From positions 7,862,767-7,926,766 of the forward strand of contig CM056562.1 of assembly GCA_029721515.1 (NCBI GenBank): a stretch of DNA of 64,000 nucleotides, read 5' to 3'. The DNA is from Synanceia verrucosa (lineage: Eukaryota > Chordata > Actinopteri > Perciformes > Synanceiidae). The notes under the pieces were generated by a model. The model saw only the letters and a program-made list of their open reading frames with translations, was not told where the DNA came from and searched no databases. Positions 21,301 through 33,300 of the stretch are shown here, piece by piece (position 1 is the stretch's first letter; each line of letters starts with the position of its first letter). Both the position numbers and the translations under genes were made by a program.

Positions 21301-24300
21301 ATTACATTTTTCACCCGTGTAAACTTTTGTTTGAAGATCACATGTCAGATTCCGCGGCGTAATGAAGATTGTTAATGACACCACTTAAGTTAATTAGTTG
21401 TGTTTTGCATGGCAATTTCTCTGTACCTCTATCACATCAGCGCAGCTGTGTAGTCTCACCTTGCATCGCATTTGGCAAAGGAGCCTTTGGAGTCCTTCCC
21501 ACAATTCCCGTAAGGATCTCCTGCAGAGTTAACTCGCTCGAAGCATATCCCAGGGGCGGGCTTGGCTCCTGCACATAAAGACAAACAAGCAGAACAGAGT
21601 CAACAAAATGAAGTGAAAGCTTTCCCTTAAAAAGTGAGGGTGATGCTCACAGATGTATCAGTGGCCAGATTTTTACCTGGTCCCCACAGGGTGATGCATT
21701 GCTGCTCATGAGTCTGACAGATGCCATTGTAGCAGTAGCCTTCAACTCTGTGGCAGGCGTGTCCGTCATGCAGGTAAACGTTGGCTGGGCAGTGAGGGTT
21801 GGCACCAGTGCAAAACTCTGGAAGGTCACAGGAGTTACTGGACTCTCGACACAGGGTGCCTGCCGGTTTCAGCTGTGAACACACAGTACAGTAAGTACAG
21901 TACTGTACAGTATAGTACAATAGAGCACAGTAGAGTACAGTACAGTAAGTACAGTACTATACAGAATAGTACAGTACAGTACAGCACAGTACAGTAAGTA
22001 CAGTACTATACAGAATAGTACAGTACAGTACAGCACAGTACAGTAAGTACAGTACTATACAGAATAGTACAGTACAGTACAGCACAGTACAGTAAGTACA
22101 GTACTATACAGAATAGTGCAGTACAGTAAGTACAGTACTGCTCTATTCTGTATAGTACTGTACAGTACTATACAGAATAGTACAGTAGAGCACAGTGCAG
22201 TACAGTACTGTACAGAATAGTACAGTAGAGTATAGTACAGTAAGTACAGCACAATACAGTACAGTACAGCACAGTAAGTACAGTACTGTACAGAATAGTA
22301 CAGTAGAGCACAGTACAGTAAGTACAGCACAATACAGTACAGTACTGTACAGAATAGTACAGTAGAGTATAGTACAGTACAGTAAGTACAGCACAGAATG
22401 CTTTTTCAGACAAAATCTGCAACATTGCTGACAATCAATGTCAGGTGTTTTGGTTAAACGTTTTGCTATGTCATTATAAGTGTTGCCGTTAGAGGACATT
22501 TTTACATTTCACAACAAGTTTTAATATTATATTGACAATGATTGCATTGACATCAAGCCAACTGGAGCACGTCTATTAGATCAGAGTCTTCATGATAGGA
22601 CTGAATGATATTAGGAAAAGATTGAATTGCGATTTTTCTGGCAGATATTTCGATTTCAATTCAATTCATGATTTTCTTCAAATGAAACTTCAGTGCCATA
22701 TTCACAATGTGTACGGTAACCTTTACAGACATGACAGAAAATTACACAATGACTTAATGTCATCAATAATGATTATTATTATTTTATGATTTCAACTCAA
22801 TAGGTTATTTTTGTGTAATTAAGGCTCTATCATGGTAGACATATGAGACAACATTCTGATGATGATCAACAGCTGTAGACTACAACTGTTACTCTTTTGG
22901 ACCCTGGGCAGTGAACGTTTGCACTGTGGTGTGTTCACTGAAAGTTGGAACTTGGAGCTCAATTCAACATGACCCCAAAGTGTAGCGTTCCCAGCGCTTC
23001 CAGCCTTATAGACGTACAACAAAACATGTTTACTGTTTGCGTTAGTAGCAGATAGCATGAATATCTTTTTGAGGAGAATAATCTGACTTTCTGAGTTGGA
23101 GATTTACATTCTAATTTGGAGTTTGGAAAGTCCGACATTCTTGAATACACCACGGCCTAAACACAAACGCTGAGCTCCCGCTGCTGCTGCAATGACATAA
23201 ATGCTCTGTTTTACCAGCGCTGTTTGCCACTTTATCCTGGAAAGTGGGGAGACGGATCAGCGTCACTATCAATCTGACTATCACTATCTGTAGTGGTTAG
23301 CACTGTCGCCTCACAGCAAGAAGGTACTGGGTTTGAATCTGTGTGGAATTCCTTCCTCCCACCATCCAAAAACATGCATGGGGATTAGGTTAATTGGCTA
23401 ATTTAAATTGTCTGTGAGTGTGAGTGGTTGTCTGTCTCTATGTGCCCTGTGATGAAGTGGCGACTTGTCCAGGGTGTACCCTGCCTTCCCCCCTAAGACA
23501 TCTGGGATAGACTCCAGCCCTCCCGCAATCCTATGTGGATAAGCGGTAGATAATGGATGGATGGAGGTTTTACGCACAGTTCCTGTTTCTGGTGCACGTC
23601 TGCAGCCTCAAAGCCCAGATACCACCTAATGACAGCCGTGCTGTTTGTCTTGGAAATTAAATCCCCTCCTCCACTTCTGTTTCTACTGAAGTAATTTCTA
23701 AACATGTTAACTTTACAAAGCAGGAGCAACAGGTTAACACACTGATTGGTTAGCGTGATCTGTCCACGAGTAGCATGTCGCTTCAGATTGGTGAGCTTGG
23801 CAGGACGATAGGGAGATGGCATGTATATGTAAAATAATTAAAACAACAGATCCTGTGTCAGTTAGAAGCGCTGCTAAAAAAGCAGCTTTGATGATCACAG
23901 GATCGCGTTGTCTGAAATCACGATTTCTATCTGAAAACGATAAATCATTCAGCCCTACTTTCATGATGTTGACTGGTTTGCAAGTCAGCTGACACCATCT
24001 AACAAGCTCTGTAGTTAACTTCTTCCTCAGGTCTGTGGCAACTTGCTCACTCCAAAGTAGTGCTTTGCCAGTGAACTATTAGCATCAGCCTGATTAGCTG
24101 ATATTGTGTTTAATTTTAATTTTTATTAAAGTGCGTATTATGTTCGTGTCTTGACTGAGTCTGGGACCTTTTCAAATGAAAAGAACATATTCAGAAGCTT
24201 ATTTTTTTCTAGGGCAGTAAAAAGCAGGAAGCAGAAAGCAAGGGTGTGCCAAAGGGAAAAAAATATTTGACTTGAATCTGCTGACAGCCCTAATATTTAT

Positions 24301-27300
24301 TACTTATTCTCTACATGTATAACATGTTTCTCTCCCTCATGCCATATCATGAAATAGCACAGGGAAGGACATCATTTCCTCAGGTCTGTGCAGAAACATG
24401 GTCAAGGACATAAAGAAACCACTTAATGTGTTTCATCATCTTCAACAAATGTTCCTTTCCAAAGAGAGAGAAAGCACATTTTCATGTCAAAGAAAAAACC
24501 ACGAAGAACACTGCAATTCAATTTGAAAAATTGCCCATAATTGAAATTGGCCTGTGGATGTAAGACTGAATGAAGTGACCTGAGATATTAAATTATACAC
24601 AGACGCACACTATTATGGGTCTCTCAATAACCCACCAGAGAGAATTAGCAGTTTGAGAAAGTTTTGAGTCTGGCACTTGAGTGTTTTGAAATTAAAAATG
24701 TCTGAGAAGAGCAGAAGGGCATTTCAATAGAGGAGGTCCAAAGAACGTAAAGTCTCACCCTGCAGGCCTCGCAGCACTGTCCGTGGGCGCACACGGCATC
24801 TCCCTTGAGGGTGCATGTGGTGGCGTTGCAGCATGGATTTATACATTCCTGTGTAAGAGTAATGGAAAAAAAACCCAGCATCGTTAAAAACATGTGGGCC
24901 TGATCATCGCAATGGAGTTCCTTTCTCAGCTGGTTCCCTGTCAGATCAAGAAGTCAAAAGGAGCACACTTCCTGTCTGGGGATTCTCGCCTATACTTACT
25001 GACCTGGAGACCTCTGCATAGAGATATTTCAAATGAAGCTCATATGTTCTGGATTTGGGAACTCTGGAGAGCACTGGACATGGAAGGAGAGCAGCATAAG
25101 ATAGAAATGGTGTGTAGCATGTGGGAGGGGGGTCTTCAGCTGTGATTTGATATAGATAGAGATTGGTAATGTTTGGTCGTGACGTATGTAATGAATCTTG
25201 CGTGACTCAAACTATCATGATGCGTAGAGGAAGTTGCGTTGCTAGCCAACTCCTTCGCCACTAATGGAGCTAACTGAAAAATAAGACTTTTCCCGAACCC
25301 CGTGGGGAGTAAAGTCACGACATCTTTGCCAGTAATAGAACTGGTTAAACATTCCTCTTGCTCCGACTTCAACTGCTGAATATTTGGGAGCTTAGCCAAA
25401 ATGAATTTAATGGCTTCCTTCACTTCCGTCTCCGCTGCCATTGCCAAGCTACAACCAGCTAGACTACAACGCAAATGTGTGTGTTCAACGTCATCGTTAA
25501 CACCCGCCTCCCCCCGTTCCCCCAACCATTCGCTGATTGGCCAGGATGGAATGCATCCTGAGAAATCGAGTCCAAGGGGATCAAACCCAGACGTAATCTG
25601 CAGGGAAATGATAATTGAGCAGAAGATTACGGAGGGCTATGGCCAGGCTAGAACAGATCTGATAGAGATGACTATTAGGGCACCATGGCAACCTGGTCTC
25701 ATGAAATATTCGTACAAATCAGTACGAAAAAATATTGCACCAAAATTCGTACATAACCCACGTAATTCGGTCATCATGTGACGCTCGATGCAGGCTGCTC
25801 CGTCTGTGAAAACATGTCGGACATTCCTTACATTCTCAGCGGACATTCGTTACGTTTTCAGTGGAGTAGTTTATGAGTTTGGGTGCGTTTTGATAACATT
25901 TCTAGTGGGAAATATGCATTTTATTTCCATAAGCCTAACCCTGTAATCCTATCCCTAAACCTAACCATCATTGGAGGTGTTGTCGGGCTTATTTCAATGC
26001 GTATTGTAATGTTACCGTTCCAGCTGACAGTGAAAGGAATGTCCGCTGACAGTGAAAGGAATGTCCGGCATTTTTAAGGCTGTCACTTCCGGGTTCTGTT
26101 TGGGGCTCGCGCATGCATTGATTGGTCATTTTGCCGGTCATTAGTAAGATATGCACGAAATTTGTGCCTTACCTTTCGTATGATATCATACGAATATTTC
26201 ATGAGACTACGTTGATCATGGACAGAAGCAGAAGTGGGATTTCAACCCTTAGGAGGTGAAAACTGTAGGCTCTACGCTGCAATGACGACATCAGCTGGCT
26301 GCTGGCAGAAACCGACAAGAAGAGAGGACACATGAGGGAAAGTTGGAAGGGGAGTAACGTTGTAAAAGACTTCAGGGAGGGTGTTGCAATGTTCATCTTT
26401 TAAAGTATGCCAAAACACATCAGCTTTGTTTTCCAAGTAGTGTCACGCATCGCACCATCACGCAGGAAAACAACTCCCGCCATCATTTATCTTCTCTCGG
26501 TGTGGCTGTTTGGCTGGTGGGGCTCTATGGTAATGACGAGATGTGCTGAAGGCTGGGAACTAGAGGCAGCTGGCTTGAAGGTTTTCTAATTTTCAGTTGA
26601 TGTGTGGTTTTATGAGTCTGGCTGTTTACCTCTTGGCTCTGACGTAACCCTGTTGTTTAGAGAGGAGAGAAAAGGTCTAAGTGAGCCAGCAGATAAAGAC
26701 AAGCAGGCCCTTTGTGGTGACATCATGGGGATGTGAAGGCGCACGCTGGCAGGGATGGGAGCTGGCAAATATAGATCCTCCAGTTGGTTTGTTGGTGGTC
26801 AAAGACAATGACTCCACTAAAGCACCACCTGGAGTTGCCTCCTGATGGAGTACATACTCATAACACAACTATACTAAATCATCAAACAAACTGTTGAGTT
26901 AATTAAAAAAATGACAGAAATGTAACACCCACTGCAAAATTAAGTGTTTGTCCAGAAACAAGGCACTAGTTAATCCTGACTGAATGAATGGACAAAGACA
27001 GCCGATGCTAAGGAATCTCTTATGAAGCCTTTTCTCTTTCCTTGTATATTTAAGCTCTTAACACTCCGCTGGACTGTCAGTGAGCCCAGCCATTGTTCAG
27101 TTTTAGAGTGAAGATACTGACATCATGTGAAACTGCAAATCCTAGGGAGTTGGGTCCTGCTAGCTTGTCAGGATGAATGGGAAATAACACTATAAAGTAG
27201 CTGGCATGACCATTTTCAAAGGGGTCCCTTGACCTCTGACCTAAAGATATGTTAATAAAAACATGTTCTCTGGGTCCCCATGAGTTTCCCCTGTGCAGAA

Positions 27301-30300
27301 TATTGTGCTGTTCATTGCATGCATGTTATTGTTTACTTATTCTTAAAATGATGCATTTTGTTACTCAACGTTTCAGGGTCTTCATGTGGTATTTTGGAGG
27401 GATTATTGAGATTTTTTTTTTTTTTATCAGTTCTTGGTTAATAAATATTAGAAGGCTCATTTTTTGCCTGTTCCTTAAATCAGTATTAAAACCATATCAC
27501 TTATCCCTACAAATTCAGTAACTTGCTAAAATGACACGTCTGTTGCTGTTACGTTCTCAAGGTGAGCTTTACTCATCACAGATCATTTGTGGGGGAAAAG
27601 AAATATTGCTCTGTAGCATCACTCTACAAGCTGCAAGTGTGTTGTTGTTCACCAGCAGCGTGAAGATTACTCTCTGGAGAAACGCTCCTGCTGATCACTT
27701 CAATTTCAGCAAAATCTCCTCATTAAACTTCTATGCTCATCATATCAATAATATAAGCTCATCAGCTTAATAACTGCATCATGACCTCCAGTATTCAGAG
27801 TAAATAACTTGTGAAAAATAAAGCGTAAAATTTCACCAGAAACAACTTATATCAATCTGTCAGATAAATATTTAAACAATATTTCATATCCATTCATATT
27901 CTAAAATCTGATCTGCTTCTGAGTTATTGATATCTTCAGTTAACTGCAAAAGTTAAACTAAACATGTTACATGTATATGTATATATATATATATTATATA
28001 CGCGTATATATATATACACACACACACACACACATACATATATATATGATTATATTACATTTGATAAGGTCTTCTAAAGGACTGGGATTTGAGGAGCAGA
28101 TAATGAGATAGGGCGGTATGAATGTGTCTCAGACGTAGTCTGCAAAAATGTTAAGCCCTCCAGCTTCTATATCATCATGAACTGCAGGAAATATTTATGG
28201 GCATTAGACGTTGAACAAACAAGCAATATGAAGAGCTGTGTGTGGCATTTTTCACCACCTAAGATTCTCCAGGGAATTCATTAACCTTGAGAGATTGTGA
28301 GTTTAGATATATTCATCATCAGATCTCCACAGAGCTGCCCTGGCGGTCTGCTTCCCACATGTGATCCTCACTTCAGCGCCCACAGCGCCCAGCAGTGAAA
28401 CAAAGCCTGTGTGTGGGTGGATACATGCATCAGAGCGTGCCCAGTTGTTTGGGCTCTGAGGCCAAAGAAAGCTTATTTCAGCCTCGACCCGATTACACTT
28501 TTTGTTTGTTTCCTCTGTCACACAGTTGGACGGTGGTTTGATTAATGGGCCTTCAGCAAGGACATGGCATGCCGGTGGCAGCCCTGTTCAGCACATGTCG
28601 AGAGAGAAGGTGTGATGAAAAGAAAATACTTCTACTGGAGGCCTCTGGTGATTTCCCGAGCTTTTAGGCTTTTTGTTGTTGTTGCACAGCAGGTTTTCGA
28701 TGCTTTTAAGCCACGAACACAACGTCGGTGTCAACAGGAAGTTTAACTTAAAGTTTGTTGTGGTTTATTAGGGGGGTCTGAGGAAGCTGTTGAGGCTTTC
28801 AGTGGTTCTGGGTGACTGCCTGCGGGACAGTTACTGTTGTTTTCTTTGAATAATGGGCTTTGTAAGGGGAGAATCAAGTTAGAACAGTTTTTTTTGCCAC
28901 AATTTCTTTCTTTCTTTTGTTTGAGTAGAAATATATTGATGTGAAGGGACAGTTTACAATAAGTTCTTAAGAAAAATCTAGCCTGTTGTTTGGACACTCT
29001 GGTGAAAGGACCACCCATGGACTTATCTGGAATCCCAACTTCACTTCACCGAATGTTGATTCAACAAAGACTTGAAATTGATCTGAACTGCTTTTGTGTT
29101 TTTACTTTTGTTTATCCAGCAAAAGCAGTTTCCTGGTTGCACACAGTTTCACATTCACATAGTTGTACAGAGTTTTGCAGTGCAGCCACAGTGTTGGGAG
29201 ACTGAGCTCCTCCACTGAAGCAGGTCAAGGCCTCTGGTCTCCATCTTACCTCCGGCTCCCCACAGTCGCACTCTTCTCCTTCCTCCACGTAGCCGTTGCC
29301 GCACTTTTGGCCACCATAGAGCACCTTGACCTCTGGCATGTTGTCTAAACACATGCCCACACCTTTCTCCAGACTGGCAGCTAGGTCCTTCTTACTGCAT
29401 GTGCTGAACACTGTTGGGAAAGGATACCTGTAAGAAGAATGGAAGAACAAGACCGACTGAAATGAAGGCACAATGAGACACAAAAAAACCACAAATTTGT
29501 TTTTTTCATTCAGAAACCAAAATGGACTGAAGACCATTCACTCTGCTTTCACTGGAACCTTTGCTCATTCTGCTCATTCAAATGGCCTTTTCACAGAAGT
29601 TAAATGGTCTACTGACATTGTGCTTTATGAGCTTCAGGTTTCATTCCTGTATCATATATAAAAAGGCCATCAAATGTCCAGAAAAACATTGTCTGTGGCA
29701 GCTATATTTTCAAGAATCATACCTTGGTACCACCGGGACAATTTAAGCAACTGACTGGAGGGAAGAGTGTGAGGAGGCATGATGAATGTGGATGACGTGT
29801 GTGTGTGAACTCATGTGTAGGGGAAACCTTGATAAGGCCAAGACCACATCATTTCTAACACATTAATTTCACTCCCTGGTATCGCGTACCTGAACGGCTG
29901 ACTAATGTCTAATTTACTGAGGGAAGAAATTGGATTTTGTATTGAAAACAAGAAAAAGTTATGACTTGAAGATGAAACTGCACGATACGCCAACAACAGC
30001 TGTGAAGCCTGGAGGAACAGACCTCCTGCTAGCATAAGCCTCTGAGTCTGGGAGCCAAGGACCTGGAATAAATAGGGAGAGATGGAGGGTAACAAAACAA
30101 AAACAATATGTGGATAAGTAGGAGAGAGAAACAAAAATTATACAGAGTGGAGACACAAACAGACCAAAAGATATGAACAAAGGGATGGATCAATGACTAT
30201 GCAAAGAAAAAAATCGTACTTATCCCAGTATTTACTGTCATTGACTATTGTCCGAGTGAAGCAAGTGCTTCCAGGATGTATTGGATAAGAATCAAAGACT

Positions 30301-33300
30301 TCATCATTAAATAGGCCTGTCTTATCATCAGATAAAATAAATTATGAGGGAAATGACAGACGATGAGAAAGGCCAACACATCCACTGGTACAGGCTCAAA
30401 ACAATTAGAATTAGAATTATTAGAAAAGCTTGGATTTGTTAATCACAATGAATGAACAAATGTAACTTGTGAACTGTGCCGGAGCATGGCTCCATCATTC
30501 AAACATTTCTAGACACACTGGCATGTAGTACTATAATACAGTGCACGTTATGGTTATGTTACTACATAACCAACTCTCGACCATGAGCTTCACGCCAGCT
30601 AGCAACCAAGAGCAGCCTCACAACAAGATTGCTGCAGAAAAGCAGGCTTTAGGTGTAAAATCTCACATCTCACACAGTCACATGGAGGCTGTGAGGTGGC
30701 AGAGAGCAGTGGCTAGTAGAGAAGACTGGCAGACATGGCACAAAGACAGAAAGAGAGGCAGCTGGCATCAGATACTTAAAAAGCTGGTCTTCAGACAGAA
30801 AATATCACACACGTGTTCAAACACATCAGGAGACTGTCCGCAAAGCTTGAGGCTTGACGAAGCAGATTTGTGAAAATTCAACGTTACACAGAAGTTTGGC
30901 GTTGGACAGAGACAGAGGTTTGTGTGTGATGCTTTGCCTTTGCCTAAAGGGGGATTTGGCTGCTGCAACTGCACGGATATTTCACTGCTGTGAGTTGACT
31001 AAAGTGAAGCTCCTCCTGAGGGGACAGAAGATAAAAGTGGAGGACTTCAGTGGGAAAGAAATTTGCTGTTTATTTAAAGGAGAACATGGAACATACACAA
31101 ACATCCTTTTGTAACACCTCTTTCAGCTTGTCCACCTTTGAGTGTCAGCTGCTTTCATCTCTCACTGACCAAAAGCCACTCTACTCGTCTCTGAGCTTCA
31201 CTGCTCTGTGCATGGAGGCAGACTATGCAGATCAAACCACTTCATGGAGCAGACCAAGCCCCTTGCACATACCTCTGATAACACAACACAGGTATGCTTT
31301 GGGGCTGGAAAGTGTCCATAGGGCAAACAAAGTCTGTTCTCCTCTTAAAATGGTATTAATAGTAAAAGTTGTCGGCAGCATGTGTTCACTTCATTGGTTT
31401 CATTATGTAAAATTAGAACGATACATGCTAATAAATGCCGAAGTTGAGTGAAGCCAACTCACAAAAGCAAAAAAATGGAATATTACTGATTGGATTTTGA
31501 ATGAGTGAAATGACATTTAAAGCCTATTAAACACAGCTCTTGACAAGTGAGCCATTAAGACTTGCTCTGTCTTTTATATATGCTTCACTATTTAAAATGA
31601 GGGAACCTCGAGCAGCCGCGGCGGGAGCCAACAAATCATTTTAAATGATCCACGTTTAACTGATGTCCAGGTAACAGGTGTCCACTCCATCCTGGTAACA
31701 GATGTGGTGTCAGCCTGTCCAGGGATGCTGAAAAAATATCTTCTCTCCGTCACCCCACTGCCTGGTGCAGCTCTTAATGACAATGAGCACTGAAGGAGAT
31801 TACTGTCTGGACAGTGATGAGCACAAATGTTTCCAAGTGTTTCTGCGCCAACGGCTGAATGTCTGTTGCTATTGTTGATGGGAATTAATTTAAGAGAACA
31901 GGAAAAGGCAATATTAAATTACTGTTCACTTGGTATGGGATGCAGACACCGACTATGGACACATGGAGAAGACTGAAGTGCAATGAGCAACGCACCTGGA
32001 CATGTTGTACTGTCAAAAAAATGGTCAAAACTTGACAGAAAAGTGTCTTCACGTAGGACCCCATCTCTCACTGTAAGTAGCTGATTGTAAAATATGGCTG
32101 ACACTCGAATGATTCTTTCATTGTGGCAATATGAAGAAATATTGTGTTTAAAATTCCTCAGTCAAAATCTATTAAGAGGCTAAAATACAACAATTATGTT
32201 CAAACTCACACCACCAGGAAGAGATGCTTTCAATAAACCCCCACAAAGACGCCCCATAAATCAGCATTAAATACTGTAGTGGCAGCTCAAGTGTTAGTCT
32301 GCAATAGACCCACATATGTATATACTGTATATATTATTACAGCTGAGACCACACGGCTGCTCTGCCGTTCAGGAAATTAACCGAGCTGAGAGTGTGCAGG
32401 TTTCCCTGGATAATATTACCATCCTCTCCAGGTGTAGCTTGCTGGGGTGGAACTAATTTGGCTGTGTGCACAACAGTTACACAAAAATCTAATTAGTTTG
32501 CCCCTTTCTGCCTATTGGTGATGTTTGAAAGGCAAATATTTCATTCACGCTACGAATAGCACACTGTTAACGATCATAATCTCATCAATGTCTCATGGCC
32601 TTATACATCTGTGATACTGCCAGAAGAAAATGTGTGGAACTGAATCGTATTAGTGTAGCTGCCACATCACACAAGCCCATGCTCTGTGACTTGACAGACC
32701 CACTTATCAGCTGAAACACTGACCTGAAATGAACAATTTAAAAGTTTACGACAGCACTCTGGTGCTGCATTCCCTTTTTCATTAAGCTTAGGACTCACAA
32801 GAGACTGAATCCTACATTTCCCATAATGAAACTCAATGGCATCTTTATAAGACACCCCCAGCCTCCTAAATGGTCCATCTTTCAAACTCTACACCTTCAG
32901 TTTGTCATGCATGCTTTCAGTCAAAACATCTGCCCAACCCTTTGAGGACTAGATGGCATGAAACTGATATGGACTTAGTGTTTCTTTCCTTGGAATATTG
33001 TAATTATCCCTTAACACAAAGCTGACTACTGATAACATATGAGCTCTAATCTATTAACTCTGTGTGACTACAACAAAAACTGTGAATATACTGAAGCCAT
33101 CTGTGCAGAGCAGCACTTGAAACTGGTGGTGCCAGACAAGGAGGACACAGTGAACACACTGGACACATGAGGGCATCTTCTGTTTGTAGGCTCTCTGACT
33201 GACATCAAGCTGTCTCTGCTGCTCTCTAAGCTGCTCTACGGACTGACATGCATTTAGTGCGAGCTAAGCAGGAGAGACGTGTTTGACCTTTCGGTAAATG

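Larger units (their letters stand above)
21873..24758 (-). other. adam12 intron (2.9 kb) with minisatellite and nested transposons
   Basis: Most of this intron is repeat. A tandem array fills 21883-22400, next to the acceptor of the exon at 21677-21872. A hAT-type element fills 22596-23957 and has a SINE inserted in it. The rest, 23967-24758, shows nothing recognisable. Confidence 0.8.
24849..29249 (-). other. adam12 intron (4.4 kb)
   Basis: It contains a RecQ-like helicase fragment (25136-25441), a MITE (25696-26207) and a TA/CA simple-repeat tract (about 27970-28050). The stretch 28060-29249 shows nothing recognisable. Confidence 0.75.

Noticed and set aside
21943..22110. Repeated CAGTAAGT words resembling splice donors
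   Set aside because: They are on the plus strand, antisense to adam12, and arise from the repeat unit. No plus-strand gene is present to use them.
22055..22499. Overlapping minus-strand frames rich in Tyr, Leu, Cys and Thr
   Set aside because: They are translations of the 49-bp minisatellite, whose units lack stops in several frames.
22596..23957. CRISPR array or other spaced-repeat system near the tandem repeats
   Set aside because: This is vertebrate DNA. The repeats are a contiguous minisatellite and transposon ends, without unique spacers or cas genes.
24894..25145. 83-codon plus-strand frame next to the RecQ-like fragment
   Set aside because: No domain is recognisable and it is antisense to the surrounding gene. 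It looks like a chance frame in repeat sequence.
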